From assembly GCA_963760715.1 (NCBI GenBank), contig CAVXDY010000008.1, positions 62,001 to 126,000 on the forward strand: a stretch of 64,000 bases of DNA. The letters are read 5' to 3'. The position numbers and the translations under genes were made by a program. This DNA comes from CAVXDY01 sp963760715 (GTDB lineage Bacteria; Actinomycetota; Thermoleophilia; Miltoncostaeales; Miltoncostaeaceae). Under the pieces are notes generated by a model. That model saw nothing but the letters and a program-made list of their open reading frames with translations. It searched no databases and was not told the origin of the DNA. Each line of letters opens with the position of its first letter. Positions within the stretch are counted from its first letter, which is position 1. Below are positions 16,797 through 23,527 of the stretch, one piece after another.

Positions 16797-17852
16797 ATGA
16801 CACGCAGCGCGTTGGTCAGACGGGTGTTGGGGCTCGCCGTCGCCGGCGGCGCGGTGATGGTGATCGTGCCGGCGACGGGCATGGGGGCCACCGTGCCGGT
16901 CGCGGTCGGAAATGCGAGCCGGAGCGGCGACTTCGATGCCACGGCGTATCAGCCCCGCGCCGTCACGATCCACAAGGGCGACTCGGTCAAGTTCGAATTC
17001 AACGGCTTCCACACGGTCGTGTTCCCGGGCAAGGGCCAGAAGGTCCCCTCCATCGTCCTTCCGACGACAAGGCTGGCGCCGGCCACGAACGACCCGGCGG
17101 GCGTGCCGTACTGGTGGGGCGGGACCGTCCCCCTCCTGACCTTCAACCCCCAGGCCGCCGCACCGTCGGCGCGCAAGACCGTGGACGGGGTCCATACCGT
17201 CAACTCGGGATTCCCCAACTTCGGGCCCAAGGGCGCGCCGCCCTTCACGGTGACGTTCTCGAAGGTCGGCACCTTCACGTTCGGCTGCGCGGTTCATCCG
17301 AACATGAAGGGCACCGTCATCGTGAAGCCCGCGGCCGCGAGGGTGCCCACGGCGGCGGCCGTCGCGAGGAGGGGCAAGGCCCAGCTCGCCGTGGACCTGG
17401 CGGCGGCGAAGAAGCTCAAGAAGAAGCCCGTGAAGGCCGGCGAGGTGCTCGTGGGCGCCGGGACGCGCGACTTCGAGATCTACGCGATGCTCGGCGGCAA
17501 GAAGACCGTCCCGGCGGGGACGACGCTCAACTTCCGGTGGGCCGGCCGGGAGGAGGCCCACACCGTGACGTTCGGGCCGACGGCGTTCGTCGACCAGGTC
17601 GAGAAGACGTTCGGCAACGCCCAGGCCGATCTCCCCGGGGAGGGCACGTTCCCGAGCGACCCGCCCACCGGCGCGCCGGTGACGATCACCCCGACCTCCC
17701 ACGGGAACGGCTTCCTGAACAGCGGCGTCCTCTTCGATCCGGGCGCCGGACCAGGGGCCCACAGCTTCCAGGTCACGTTCTCGACGCCGGGCGTCTACTC
17801 CTTCCGCTGCATCATCCACTCCAACATGCGCGGGACGATCACCGTCACGTAG
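16797..17852 (+). CDS. Secreted protein with two cupredoxin domains
   Basis: This 351-residue exported protein has an N-terminal hydrophobic signal (LGLAVAGGAVMVIVPATGMGA) followed by two plastocyanin-like beta-barrels (about 35-180 and 225-351). Each ends with a type-1 copper loop: CAVHPNM in the first and CIIHSNM in the second. The upstream ligand His lies in FHTVVFPG and AHTVTFGP. Both copper sites therefore look complete. An alkaline Lys/Ala-rich linker joins them. It probably carries electrons or copper outside the membrane. A perfect hairpin follows the stop codon. Confidence 0.88.
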   Translation: MTRSALVRRVLGLAVAGGAVMVIVPATGMGATVPVAVGNASRSGDFDATAYQPRAVTIHKGDSVKFEFNGFHTVVFPGKGQKVPSIVLPTTRLAPATNDPAGVPYWWGGTVPLLTFNPQAAAPSARKTVDGVHTVNSGFPNFGPKGAPPFTVTFSKVGTFTFGCAVHPNMKGTVIVKPAAARVPTAAAVARRGKAQLAVDLAAAKKLKKKPVKAGEVLVGAGTRDFEIYAMLGGKKTVPAGTTLNFRWAGREEAHTVTFGPTAFVDQVEKTFGNAQADLPGEGTFPSDPPTGAPVTITPTSHGNGFLNSGVLFDPGAGPGAHSFQVTFSTPGVYSFRCIIHSNMRGTITVT

Positions 17853-17874
17853 GTCGCGGCGTCACCTGACGGAC

Positions 17875-17903
17875 CCGGGCGAGCCCCATCGAGGCTCGCC
17901 CGG
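17875..17903 (+). terminator. Strong GC hairpin after cupredoxin gene
   Basis: CCGGGCGAGCC (17875-17885) and GGCTCGCCCGG (17893-17903) form a perfect 11-bp stem with a 7-base loop, starting 22 bases after the cupredoxin stop. The following bases are only mildly T-rich (CGTTTCTCTCG), so it is a GC-type rather than a classical U-tract terminator. Confidence 0.7.
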
Positions 17904-18023
17904 TGGGCCTTCGCTCGTTTCTCTCGCCTCGGCGAGCTACACGTCGCGAAGTCGTCGGCGGAGAAAGCGGTCAAACCATCTGTCCATCAGATCGGATCAG
18001 GCGGAAACTTCGAGGATGACAAC

Positions 18024-18265
18024 ATGAGCAAGTCGGGCGCGAAGCCAAGGTCAGTCGGCATCGGAGCTCATCTCGAAGAGAATCGCCGAACTCGGTGACT
18101 GGCGCGGGGAAACCCTCAGCAGAATGCGACGGAAACGCACGCCGCGCGATCGACATCCACGAAGGAGAAGAAGTCGACGAGTCCGCCTTCAAGGCGCTCG
18201 TTCGCCAAGCGGTCGCCCTCAACAGTTCTGGCAAGTCGAGACCTTCGAAGAAAGAGAAGGCCTGA
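18024..18265 (+). pseudogene. DUF1801 gene with internal deletion
   Basis: The start MSKSGAKPRSV and a segment in another frame (SELISKRIAELGDWRGETLS) resemble the N-terminus of the DUF1801 protein encoded at 44951 (MPSKAKPESP, LIDARIKELPDWRGEALS). The sequence then jumps directly to GNARRAIDIHEGEEVDESAF and ends ALNSSGKSRPSKKEKA with TGA. In the intact relative these regions are separated by about 60 residues containing the WKWRGVPVWS core. The gene has thus lost its core, is shifted in frame near 18050, and cannot make a functional domain. The remnant is less GC-rich than its surroundings, as is the following IS tail. Confidence 0.75.
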
Positions 18266-18280
18266 GGGACGCCGCCCTTC

Positions 18281-18370
18281 GACAGCCCGTTTGAAGCGAA
18301 GCGGCCGCTGTTCGACTACATCGAGGTTTTCTACAACCGAAAGTGAATGCACTCGTCGCTCGGCGGGCCT
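18281..18370 (+). mobile_element. IS3-type transposase C-terminal remnant
   Basis: The plus strand reads KRPLFDYIEVFYNRK, then a TGA, then MHSSLGGP in the same frame. This matches the end of the DDE domain of IS3/IS150-type transposases, where the consensus is roughly IExFYNRxRxHSxLG. The TGA replaces the expected Arg or Gln codon, consistent with a single C-to-T change of CGA. Only this 30-codon tail remains; no terminal repeats or orfA are visible. Confidence 0.7.
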
Positions 18371-18600
18371 CCTGTCCGGTCTCCCCGCCTCGCCGTTCGA
18401 CCGGGCGCGTGCCCTGGCACGGGTCCAGCGCTTCGGCAACCCCTGAGCGGTCCGGCCGCCCCTACCCATTACCCGAATCGATACAGACCACCCTCACAAG
18501 GTGAGACCCCGCGATACCTAGGGTGGATTTCTCCTGAAGCGGCGCGCCGGTAGCGTGATGCGCGGACGAGTTTCCGGATGCGGCGACGACAGGAGGCGTG

Positions 18601-20145
18601 ATGGCTGCCGAGACGGCGACAACGGCGCACTTCGTTCTCCACTGGGACGATGTCGCCCTCCCCGGCTCCAAGGCGATGGCGACCGCGCTGCAGGCGGTCT
18701 GTGAAACAGAGTTCTCCACTCTCGCCGGCTGGTTCGCCATCACGAGTGGTTTCGGCGCCGCCGACCCCATTCACCTTTGGGTTGACCTCGCACGAGGCGG
18801 AGGAGCCAACAACCGTGGCTACCAAGCGGGCGGCAAGACCACGATCCACGTCGACTCGCAGAGCGGCTCGACGAATGCCGCGGACTCGGCGGAGATGGTG
18901 AAGATGGTCTTCGTGAACGAGCTGGTCGAGGTCTTCATGAGCTTCAACGATCAGAAGACCGGCACGACCACGTGGAACGCCGCAGACAGCGCCGGCGAGG
19001 GCCTGTCGCAGCTGTGCGGCATCGAGCGCTTTCCTCGAGGGCACTATCTCTACTACTCCTCGTGGGTGGACTCCTGGCTCCAGTCGCCGGCCCGTGCGGA
19101 CTTCGTCACCACGTCCGAGGCCACTGACGGGAACCAGGTGAGCTTTGGGTGCGCGCTCCTCTTCCTCTACTACCTGAAGAGCCAGCTCGGCTTCTCCGTG
19201 CCGAAGATCATTCAGCAGGGTGGCGCCACGCTTGAGGCAACCTTCGCCAACCTCACCGGTCAGGCGGGGGGCTTTGCCGCGATGTCCGCTTTGGTCAACG
19301 CCTACTTCCCGGTTGCCAGCACGCCGCTCTTTTCAACCTTCGACGACCCCTTCCCGTTGCAGGACGTGAGCCGTCGTTGGGTGACTCTCCAGACGACGTC
19401 CCACGATGGGAGCCCGAGCGTCGTGGCGAGCGGGCACGAGACGGTCAGCCCTCTGGGCAACGCGATTCTTTGCCCCGAGAGGGACTATTCGTTCGAGGTG
19501 GACAGCGTGCCGGTCACGGTCGCGGTTCAGGCCGAGACTCAGGGTTTCGGTCAGGCCGTCTTCGCCTGGTCCGTGAACGGCGTCGCGGTAAACGTGGGTG
19601 GCCTGATCACCGTTCAGGCCCAGGTTCAGGCGGTGGACCCGCAGAACCCAACGACGTCAACCTCGACTACGCAGTCCGTGCAACTCGATGTGACCGTCTC
19701 CAACACGATCGACGCCTCGACCCTCAGGGCGACGCCCGTCGGTGTATCGGGATTGATCGATCTCACCTTCTCCGTCGCGGTGCACGAGCGATTCGTTCAG
19801 CCGGCCGACGTGACCTCCACGTCCGCGTGGTCGGATGTCCGCACTCAGCGTGTGGTGTGGGAGGCGGACTACTACCGCGACGCCAAGACCTGTAAGGACC
19901 GACTGCGCCGCACGCTCCAGCACTTCGGTCCCTTCTTCATCTGGCGCACGTTGCCGGATCCTCCGCCCGACTATCTCCGCGTCGTGCGCGAGTTGCAGGT
20001 GGTGTCGAAGGGCCTGCAGGCCTCGGTCGCTGAGCGGCCGGCGACCGGTCGCGAGGCAGGAAGGCTCTCCGAGGCGATCCTCGGCCTTTCCCCGGCGGTC
20101 CTTGCCGAAGTCACCAGGCAGACGACTCGGACCACGGCCGTCTAA
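18601..20145 (+). CDS. Uncharacterised protein with degenerate peptidase-like motif
   Basis: This 514-residue protein has no signal peptide. The first 250 residues look like an alpha/beta domain (FVLHWDD, GWFAIT, IHLWVDLA). They contain the helix VFVNELVEVFMSF near residue 102-114, where a zinc peptidase would have HExxH. A later GEGLSQLCG helix and SFGCALLFLYYLKSQLGF follow. The second half contains beta-sandwich-like repeats (TVAVQAE, FAWSVNGV, VQLDVTVSN) and a helical tail. I do not recognise a named family; a non-catalytic peptidase relative is one possibility. The ATG at 18601 is preceded by AGGAGG at 18591-18596. Codon use is slightly less GC-rich than its neighbours, hinting at acquisition with the adjacent IS remnants. 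Confidence 0.75.
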   Translation: MAAETATTAHFVLHWDDVALPGSKAMATALQAVCETEFSTLAGWFAITSGFGAADPIHLWVDLARGGGANNRGYQAGGKTTIHVDSQSGSTNAADSAEMVKMVFVNELVEVFMSFNDQKTGTTTWNAADSAGEGLSQLCGIERFPRGHYLYYSSWVDSWLQSPARADFVTTSEATDGNQVSFGCALLFLYYLKSQLGFSVPKIIQQGGATLEATFANLTGQAGGFAAMSALVNAYFPVASTPLFSTFDDPFPLQDVSRRWVTLQTTSHDGSPSVVASGHETVSPLGNAILCPERDYSFEVDSVPVTVAVQAETQGFGQAVFAWSVNGVAVNVGGLITVQAQVQAVDPQNPTTSTSTTQSVQLDVTVSNTIDASTLRATPVGVSGLIDLTFSVAVHERFVQPADVTSTSAWSDVRTQRVVWEADYYRDAKTCKDRLRRTLQHFGPFFIWRTLPDPPPDYLRVVRELQVVSKGLQASVAERPATGREAGRLSEAILGLSPAVLAEVTRQTTRTTAV

Positions 20146-20149
20146 CCCT

Positions 20150-20475
20150 CTGCGCGAACCTGGCCGCGTACGTCCCGGACGCCGGCGGGACCCTTCGGAC
20201 CGGCATCACCGAGAAGGACGCCCTCGCCTATCGAGCGCATCCGGCGGCGCTTCCTCGCCTCGGGCTGGTCCGTCGAGGTCCGCAAGGGCGAGAGCGTCTT
20301 CGACGCCCTGGACCGCCACTACGACGCGGCCCGCAGGCGCGCGCGGGCCCCGGGCCGGACCCGGGAGGCGGCTGCCGCCGCGCTCTCGCCGGTCCCGGTC
20401 GGCCGGCCACCACCCGGAGATCTCGCGAGCGCCTTGCTCGACGGGAGGAGTCGCCGCACCACGGGCCGAACATGA
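20150..20475 (+). pseudogene. Unidentified coding remnant with frame switch
   Basis: This stretch between two genes has strong codon bias in two successive frames. The first reads LAAYVPDAGGTLRTGITEKD to about 20230. The second reads RIRRRFLASGWSVEVRKGES, then VFDALDRHYDAARRRARA, and runs to a TGA at 20473. Neither part has a start codon with a ribosome-binding site, and the two frames meet near 20228. It looks like a decayed gene, but I cannot name its family. Confidence 0.35.
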
Positions 20476-20479
20476 CCGC

Positions 20480-20884
20480 ATGTGGTCCGTCTTGGGCATG
20501 CTCCGCAGGCTTCGACGAGCGCTTGGCGTGGCGATCGCAAACGACGGATTCGTGCCGATCGCCCTGGCGGCCCTGCTCCTGGTGGTGGTCGGCACGTATG
20601 TCTATTCGACCAGCCAAGACTGGAGCCTGATCAACGGCTTCTACTTCGCCGTCGCGACCCTCACCACCTCCAGCATCGCCGACCCCTCGCTCACGATCGA
20701 GGACGCGTGGGTCAAGCTCTTCACCGTCTTCTACATCATCGTCGGCATCGGAATCCTGGTGGAGCTTGCGCGGCAGATCGGCATGGGCTTTGTCGAGGTC
20801 AGTCGCCAAGACCGCGAGGCGAGGCACGCCAGGCACATCGCCAGGCACGGGGACCCGCCAGGCGACCAAGACTCCTCCGGTTAG
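20480..20884 (+). CDS. Two-helix potassium-channel-like protein with altered filter
   Basis: This 134-residue membrane protein has the layout of the Ion_trans_2 fold: first helix (FVPIALAALLLVVVGTYVY), pore loop (LINGFYFAVATLTTSSIADP) and second helix (KLFTVFYIIVGIGILVELA). Bacterial potassium channels carry TVGYGD in the pore loop; here the equivalent is TTSSIADP, lacking the GYG. Conductance of potassium is therefore uncertain. A short charged cytoplasmic tail follows. The start ATG at 20480 is weakly supported; an in-frame ATG at 20498 is an alternative. Confidence 0.75.
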   Translation: MWSVLGMLRRLRRALGVAIANDGFVPIALAALLLVVVGTYVYSTSQDWSLINGFYFAVATLTTSSIADPSLTIEDAWVKLFTVFYIIVGIGILVELARQIGMGFVEVSRQDREARHARHIARHGDPPGDQDSSG

Positions 20885-20910
20885 CGGCTGGAGCTAGGGA
20901 TTCCCCGAGG

Positions 20911-20984
20911 TGCGCCAGACAGGACTCGAACCTGTGACCTTCGGTTTCGTAGACCGACGCTCTATCCGCCTGAGCTACTGGCGC
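20911..20984 (-). tRNA. tRNA-Arg (ACG anticodon)
   Basis: On the minus strand the 74 bases fold as a cloverleaf: acceptor GCGCCAG pairing with CTGGCGC, D-loop AGCTCAGGCGGATAGAGC, anticodon arm TCGGT-CTACGAA-ACCGA and T-arm CAGGTTCGAGTCCTG. The loop CTACGAA gives anticodon ACG, read after deamination as ICG for CGN arginine codons. The first 10 bases overlap the 3' end of the TetR gene on the same strand. Confidence 0.95.
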
Positions 20985-21580
20985 GCGACGATCGACTCTA
21001 CCAGGGCCCGTAGACCCGCCTTGACGTCCTCCACGCTCATCCCGCGCTCCCGCCGGAGGTGCAGATAGAGGTCGGCGGAGATGGGCGCGAGCAGGGCGTC
21101 GGCCAGGAACGGGATCCGTTCCTCCGGGCAGGTGCCGCGCAGGAGCACCTCCACGTGGAGTCGGTGGCTGGCGTGAACGCGGCTGCGGTATCCCGGCCCG
21201 CCGCCCTCGGCGACGGCGAACAGGTCGGCCGCCGGCTCGATGACGTTGACCTGGGCCTCGAGGAAGGCCGCGATGCGCTCGGCCGCCGGAGCGCCGGGCC
21301 CCAGCGGCGGCGGCCCGCGCAGCACCAGGTCCTGCAGCTCGCGCTCCCGCTCGTCGAGGAGGGCGACGGCCAGGCCCGCCCGGTCGCCGAAGCGCCGGTA
21401 GACGGTCCCCTTGCCCACGCCCGCCTCGCGGGCGACGTCGTCCATCGTCACGCAGTTGACCCCGCGCTCGGCGATCAGCCGCTTGGCCGCCTCGAGCACC
21501 AGCTTCCGGTTGCGGGCCGCGTGAGCGCGCTCGCGGACGGCCGGCGCGGAGAGGTTCAGAGGTGTGTGGTGGGTGCCCAT
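20975..21580 (-). CDS. TetR-family repressor divergent from yceI-like gene
   Basis: This is a 201-residue regulator. The N-terminal helix-turn-helix (about residues 25-72) reads LVLEAAKRLIAERGVNCVTM, then DDVAREAGVGKGTVYRRFGD, a standard TetR DNA-binding domain. The remaining helices form a ligand-binding and dimer domain with no recognisable effector signature. It is transcribed away from the YceI gene, and two palindromes lie in the 87-base gap, the probable operators for auto- and target repression. Its TAG stop falls within the 5' end of the tRNA-Arg gene. Confidence 0.92.
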   Translation of the reverse strand: MGTHHTPLNLSAPAVRERAHAARNRKLVLEAAKRLIAERGVNCVTMDDVAREAGVGKGTVYRRFGDRAGLAVALLDERERELQDLVLRGPPPLGPGAPAAERIAAFLEAQVNVIEPAADLFAVAEGGGPGYRSRVHASHRLHVEVLLRGTCPEERIPFLADALLAPISADLYLHLRRERGMSVEDVKAGLRALVESIVARQ

Positions 21581-21585
21581 TTGCT

Positions 21586-21604
21586 AACCGGACTCTAGTC
21601 CGTT
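21586..21604. promoter_or_regulatory. TetR operator, copy 1
   Basis: AACCGGACTCTAGTCCGTT is an inverted repeat with arms AACGGAC-like (CGGAC/GTCCG). It sits 6 bases upstream of the TetR start codon, in the divergent region shared with the YceI gene. A second near-identical copy lies 35 bp away, centre to centre, which argues for a specific dimer-binding site. Confidence 0.75.
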
Positions 21605-21619
21605 ATGGTGCCTGAAAGC

Positions 21620-21640
21620 AAACCGGACTCGCGTCCGTTT
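21620..21640. promoter_or_regulatory. TetR operator, copy 2
   Basis: AACCGGACTCGCGTCCGTT, flanked by A and T, repeats the CGGAC-n4-GTCCG palindrome of copy 1 with a different central 4-mer. It lies 28-48 bases upstream of the YceI start and probably overlaps that gene's promoter. The ribosome-binding site AGGAGG follows at about 21655. Confidence 0.75.
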
Positions 21641-21667
21641 TCGACGCGCCACTCAGGAGGCACCACG

Positions 21668-22225
21668 ATGAGCACGGCAACCCAGCAGGCCACAAAGACC
21701 ATCCCCGCCGGCACCTGGCAGACCGATCCGGTCCATTCATCCGTCGGGTTCGCGGTACGGCACATGGTCGTGTCGACGTTCCACGGAGCGCTGCCCGAGT
21801 TCCACGCCGTACTGACCTCCACGCCCGAGGACGCGACCCTCACCGGAACCGCTCCGGTCGGCGCCGTGACCACGGACCAGGCCGACCTGACCGCCCACCT
21901 GCTCTCCCCCGAGTTCTTCGACGCCGAGCGTCACCCAACGGCCTCCTTCCGCTCCGAGCGGATCGTGCGTGAGGGCGAGGACGGCGTGGTCGTGTCCGGC
22001 GAGCTCACCATCAAGGGCATCACCCGGCCGGTGGAGCTGCGCGGGCAGATCGTCGGCCCGGTGACGGACCCCTACGGCAACGAGCGCCTCGGCCTCGAGC
22101 TCTCGGGCACCATCGACCGCTTCGACTACGACATGCGCTGGAACATGCCGCTCCCCGACGGCGGACTGGCGGTCGGCAAGGAGGTCCGCCTCACGGCGAG
22201 CCTCGAGCTTCTCAAGGAGGCGTAG
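21668..22225 (+). CDS. YceI-family lipocalin-like protein
   Basis: This 185-residue protein belongs to the YceI family, which forms an extended beta-barrel that binds isoprenoid or other long hydrophobic ligands. Characteristic features are the N-terminal WQTDPVHSSVGFAVRHM, the central SPEFFDAERHPTASFRS and GELTIKGITRPVEL, and the ending with a basic patch and LTASLELLKEA. No signal peptide is visible, so it is probably cytoplasmic, unlike the periplasmic E. coli member. The ATG has AGGAGG 8 bases upstream. The FMN reductase gene begins 2 bases after its stop. Regulation by the divergent TetR is likely. Confidence 0.93.
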   Translation: MSTATQQATKTIPAGTWQTDPVHSSVGFAVRHMVVSTFHGALPEFHAVLTSTPEDATLTGTAPVGAVTTDQADLTAHLLSPEFFDAERHPTASFRSERIVREGEDGVVVSGELTIKGITRPVELRGQIVGPVTDPYGNERLGLELSGTIDRFDYDMRWNMPLPDGGLAVGKEVRLTASLELLKEA

Positions 22226-22227
22226 CC

Positions 22228-22782
22228 ATGAGGATCCTCGGAATCTCGGGGAGCCTGCGCGCCGACTCCTACAACACCAACCTCCTGAGGGCGGCCGCCG
22301 AGGCCGCCCCCGAGGGGGTCGAGCTGGTGGTGTGGGAGGGGCTCCGCGAGATCCCGCCGTACGACGCCGACCTCGACGTCGAGCCGGCACCGGAGCCGGT
22401 GCGGCGACTGCGCGAGGCGATCGCGGGCGCGGACGCTCTGCTGTTCGCCACCCCCGAGTACAACGCGTCGGTGCCGGGCCAGCTCAAGAACGCGATCGAC
22501 TGGGCGTCCCGCCCCTTCCCCGAGAGCGCGCTGCGCGGACGGCCGGCGGCCGTCGTGGGCGCCGCCACCGGCAGCTTCGGCGGCGTCTGGGCGCAGGCCG
22601 ACCTGCGCAAGATCCTCAGCACCGCCGGCGCGCGCGTGCTCGAGGCGGCGGTGGCGGTGCCGAAGGCGGCCCAGGCCTTCGACGAGGGCGGTCATCTCCT
22701 GTCGGGCGAGACCCGCACGGCGCTGCACGGGCTCGTGTCCGAGCTGATGGCCGAGGCGAACCCGGTGCCCGCCGCGGCCTAG
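22228..22782 (+). CDS. NADPH-dependent FMN reductase (flavodoxin-like)
   Basis: This 184-residue protein has a flavodoxin-like fold. The FMN phosphate loop is GSLRADSYNTNLL (about residues 8-20). The second flavin-binding segment is TPEYNASVPGQLKNAIDWAS (about 75-94), and GAATGSFGG follows. These place it in the NADPH-dependent FMN reductase/quinone reductase family (ChrR/YieF-like). It probably reduces quinones, azo compounds or metal ions with bound FMN. The start is directly behind AAGGAGG at the end of the YceI gene, so the two form an operon under the TetR. The TAG stop shares CTAG with the convergent carbonic anhydrase gene. Confidence 0.92.
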   Translation: MRILGISGSLRADSYNTNLLRAAAEAAPEGVELVVWEGLREIPPYDADLDVEPAPEPVRRLREAIAGADALLFATPEYNASVPGQLKNAIDWASRPFPESALRGRPAAVVGAATGSFGGVWAQADLRKILSTAGARVLEAAVAVPKAAQAFDEGGHLLSGETRTALHGLVSELMAEANPVPAAA

Positions 22783-23417
22783 AGGTGGGTCGCAGGCGGG
22801 GCCGGGGAGCCCGCCCGCGCGGCGAGCCGGCAGACGTCCCCACAGTAGGAACGCCGCAGCCGGCGCCGGGAGGACGCTGCGGGATCGAAGGAGCGCCTGC
22901 ACCACAGGCAGCGGGACAGCGGCGACCCGGGTGGGATGCGGCCGGCGTTCGCCTCCCCCGCGGGGCCGACCGCGGACGGCGCGAGGCTCGGCGACACCTG
23001 CGCAAACGTCCCCCGCACGATGTCGAGCATGAAACCGCGCACGGCATCGCGGTGGAGCAACTCGGGCGCCGCGCGCAGCCGGTCGACCGCGAGTCGTACG
23101 CTGTCCTCGGGCGAGCGGTTCGGGAACCGGTCGGCGCGCGCGGCGCACTGGGTGTGCTGGACCACGACCACCTCCCGCGTCCCGAAGTGCTCCTGCGACA
23201 TCGCGAGGCTCTCGAGCACGTCCGGGGTGACCACGCCGCCGCCGTTGCGCAGCACGTGCGCCGCCCCGGGACCGAGATCGAGGAGGCTTGCCGGGTCGAT
23301 CCGCGTGTCCATGCATGTCAGGACCGCGAGGGCCATGCGCGGTCGCGCGTCCTGTCCGGCGCCCGGCCGCTGGCTCTGCCTCACCCCGGCCAGGAGTTGG
23401 TCGATGGCGCTACTCAT
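22779..23417 (-). CDS. Beta-class carbonic anhydrase-like protein with Zn-ribbon tail
   Basis: This is a 212-residue protein. Residues about 10-150 match beta-carbonic anhydrase: zinc ligands in LTCMDTRIDP (CxDxR) and VQHTQCAA (HxxC), with RNGGGVVTPDVLESLA between them. The final 60 residues are not part of the usual enzyme: CLWCRRSF and then RRSYCGDVCRLAARAG form a CxxC...CxxxC zinc-finger-like pattern. The ATG at 23417 gives the usual enzyme start; an ATG at 23426 adds 3 residues. The canonical HTDCG is here HTQCAA, so activity is not certain. Confidence 0.8.
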   Translation of the reverse strand: MSSAIDQLLAGVRQSQRPGAGQDARPRMALAVLTCMDTRIDPASLLDLGPGAAHVLRNGGGVVTPDVLESLAMSQEHFGTREVVVVQHTQCAARADRFPNRSPEDSVRLAVDRLRAAPELLHRDAVRGFMLDIVRGTFAQVSPSLAPSAVGPAGEANAGRIPPGSPLSRCLWCRRSFDPAASSRRRLRRSYCGDVCRLAARAGSPAPPATHL

Positions 23418-23527
23418 GGGCCGCATGCTGGGCGCGGGTCGCCGCGCCGTCAATCTCCGTCTCGCAGGGCGAGCGGGGTCTCGCAGTGCGCCGCCTGCGA
23501 CACCGCCCGCCCGAGCGCCGATCGCCG

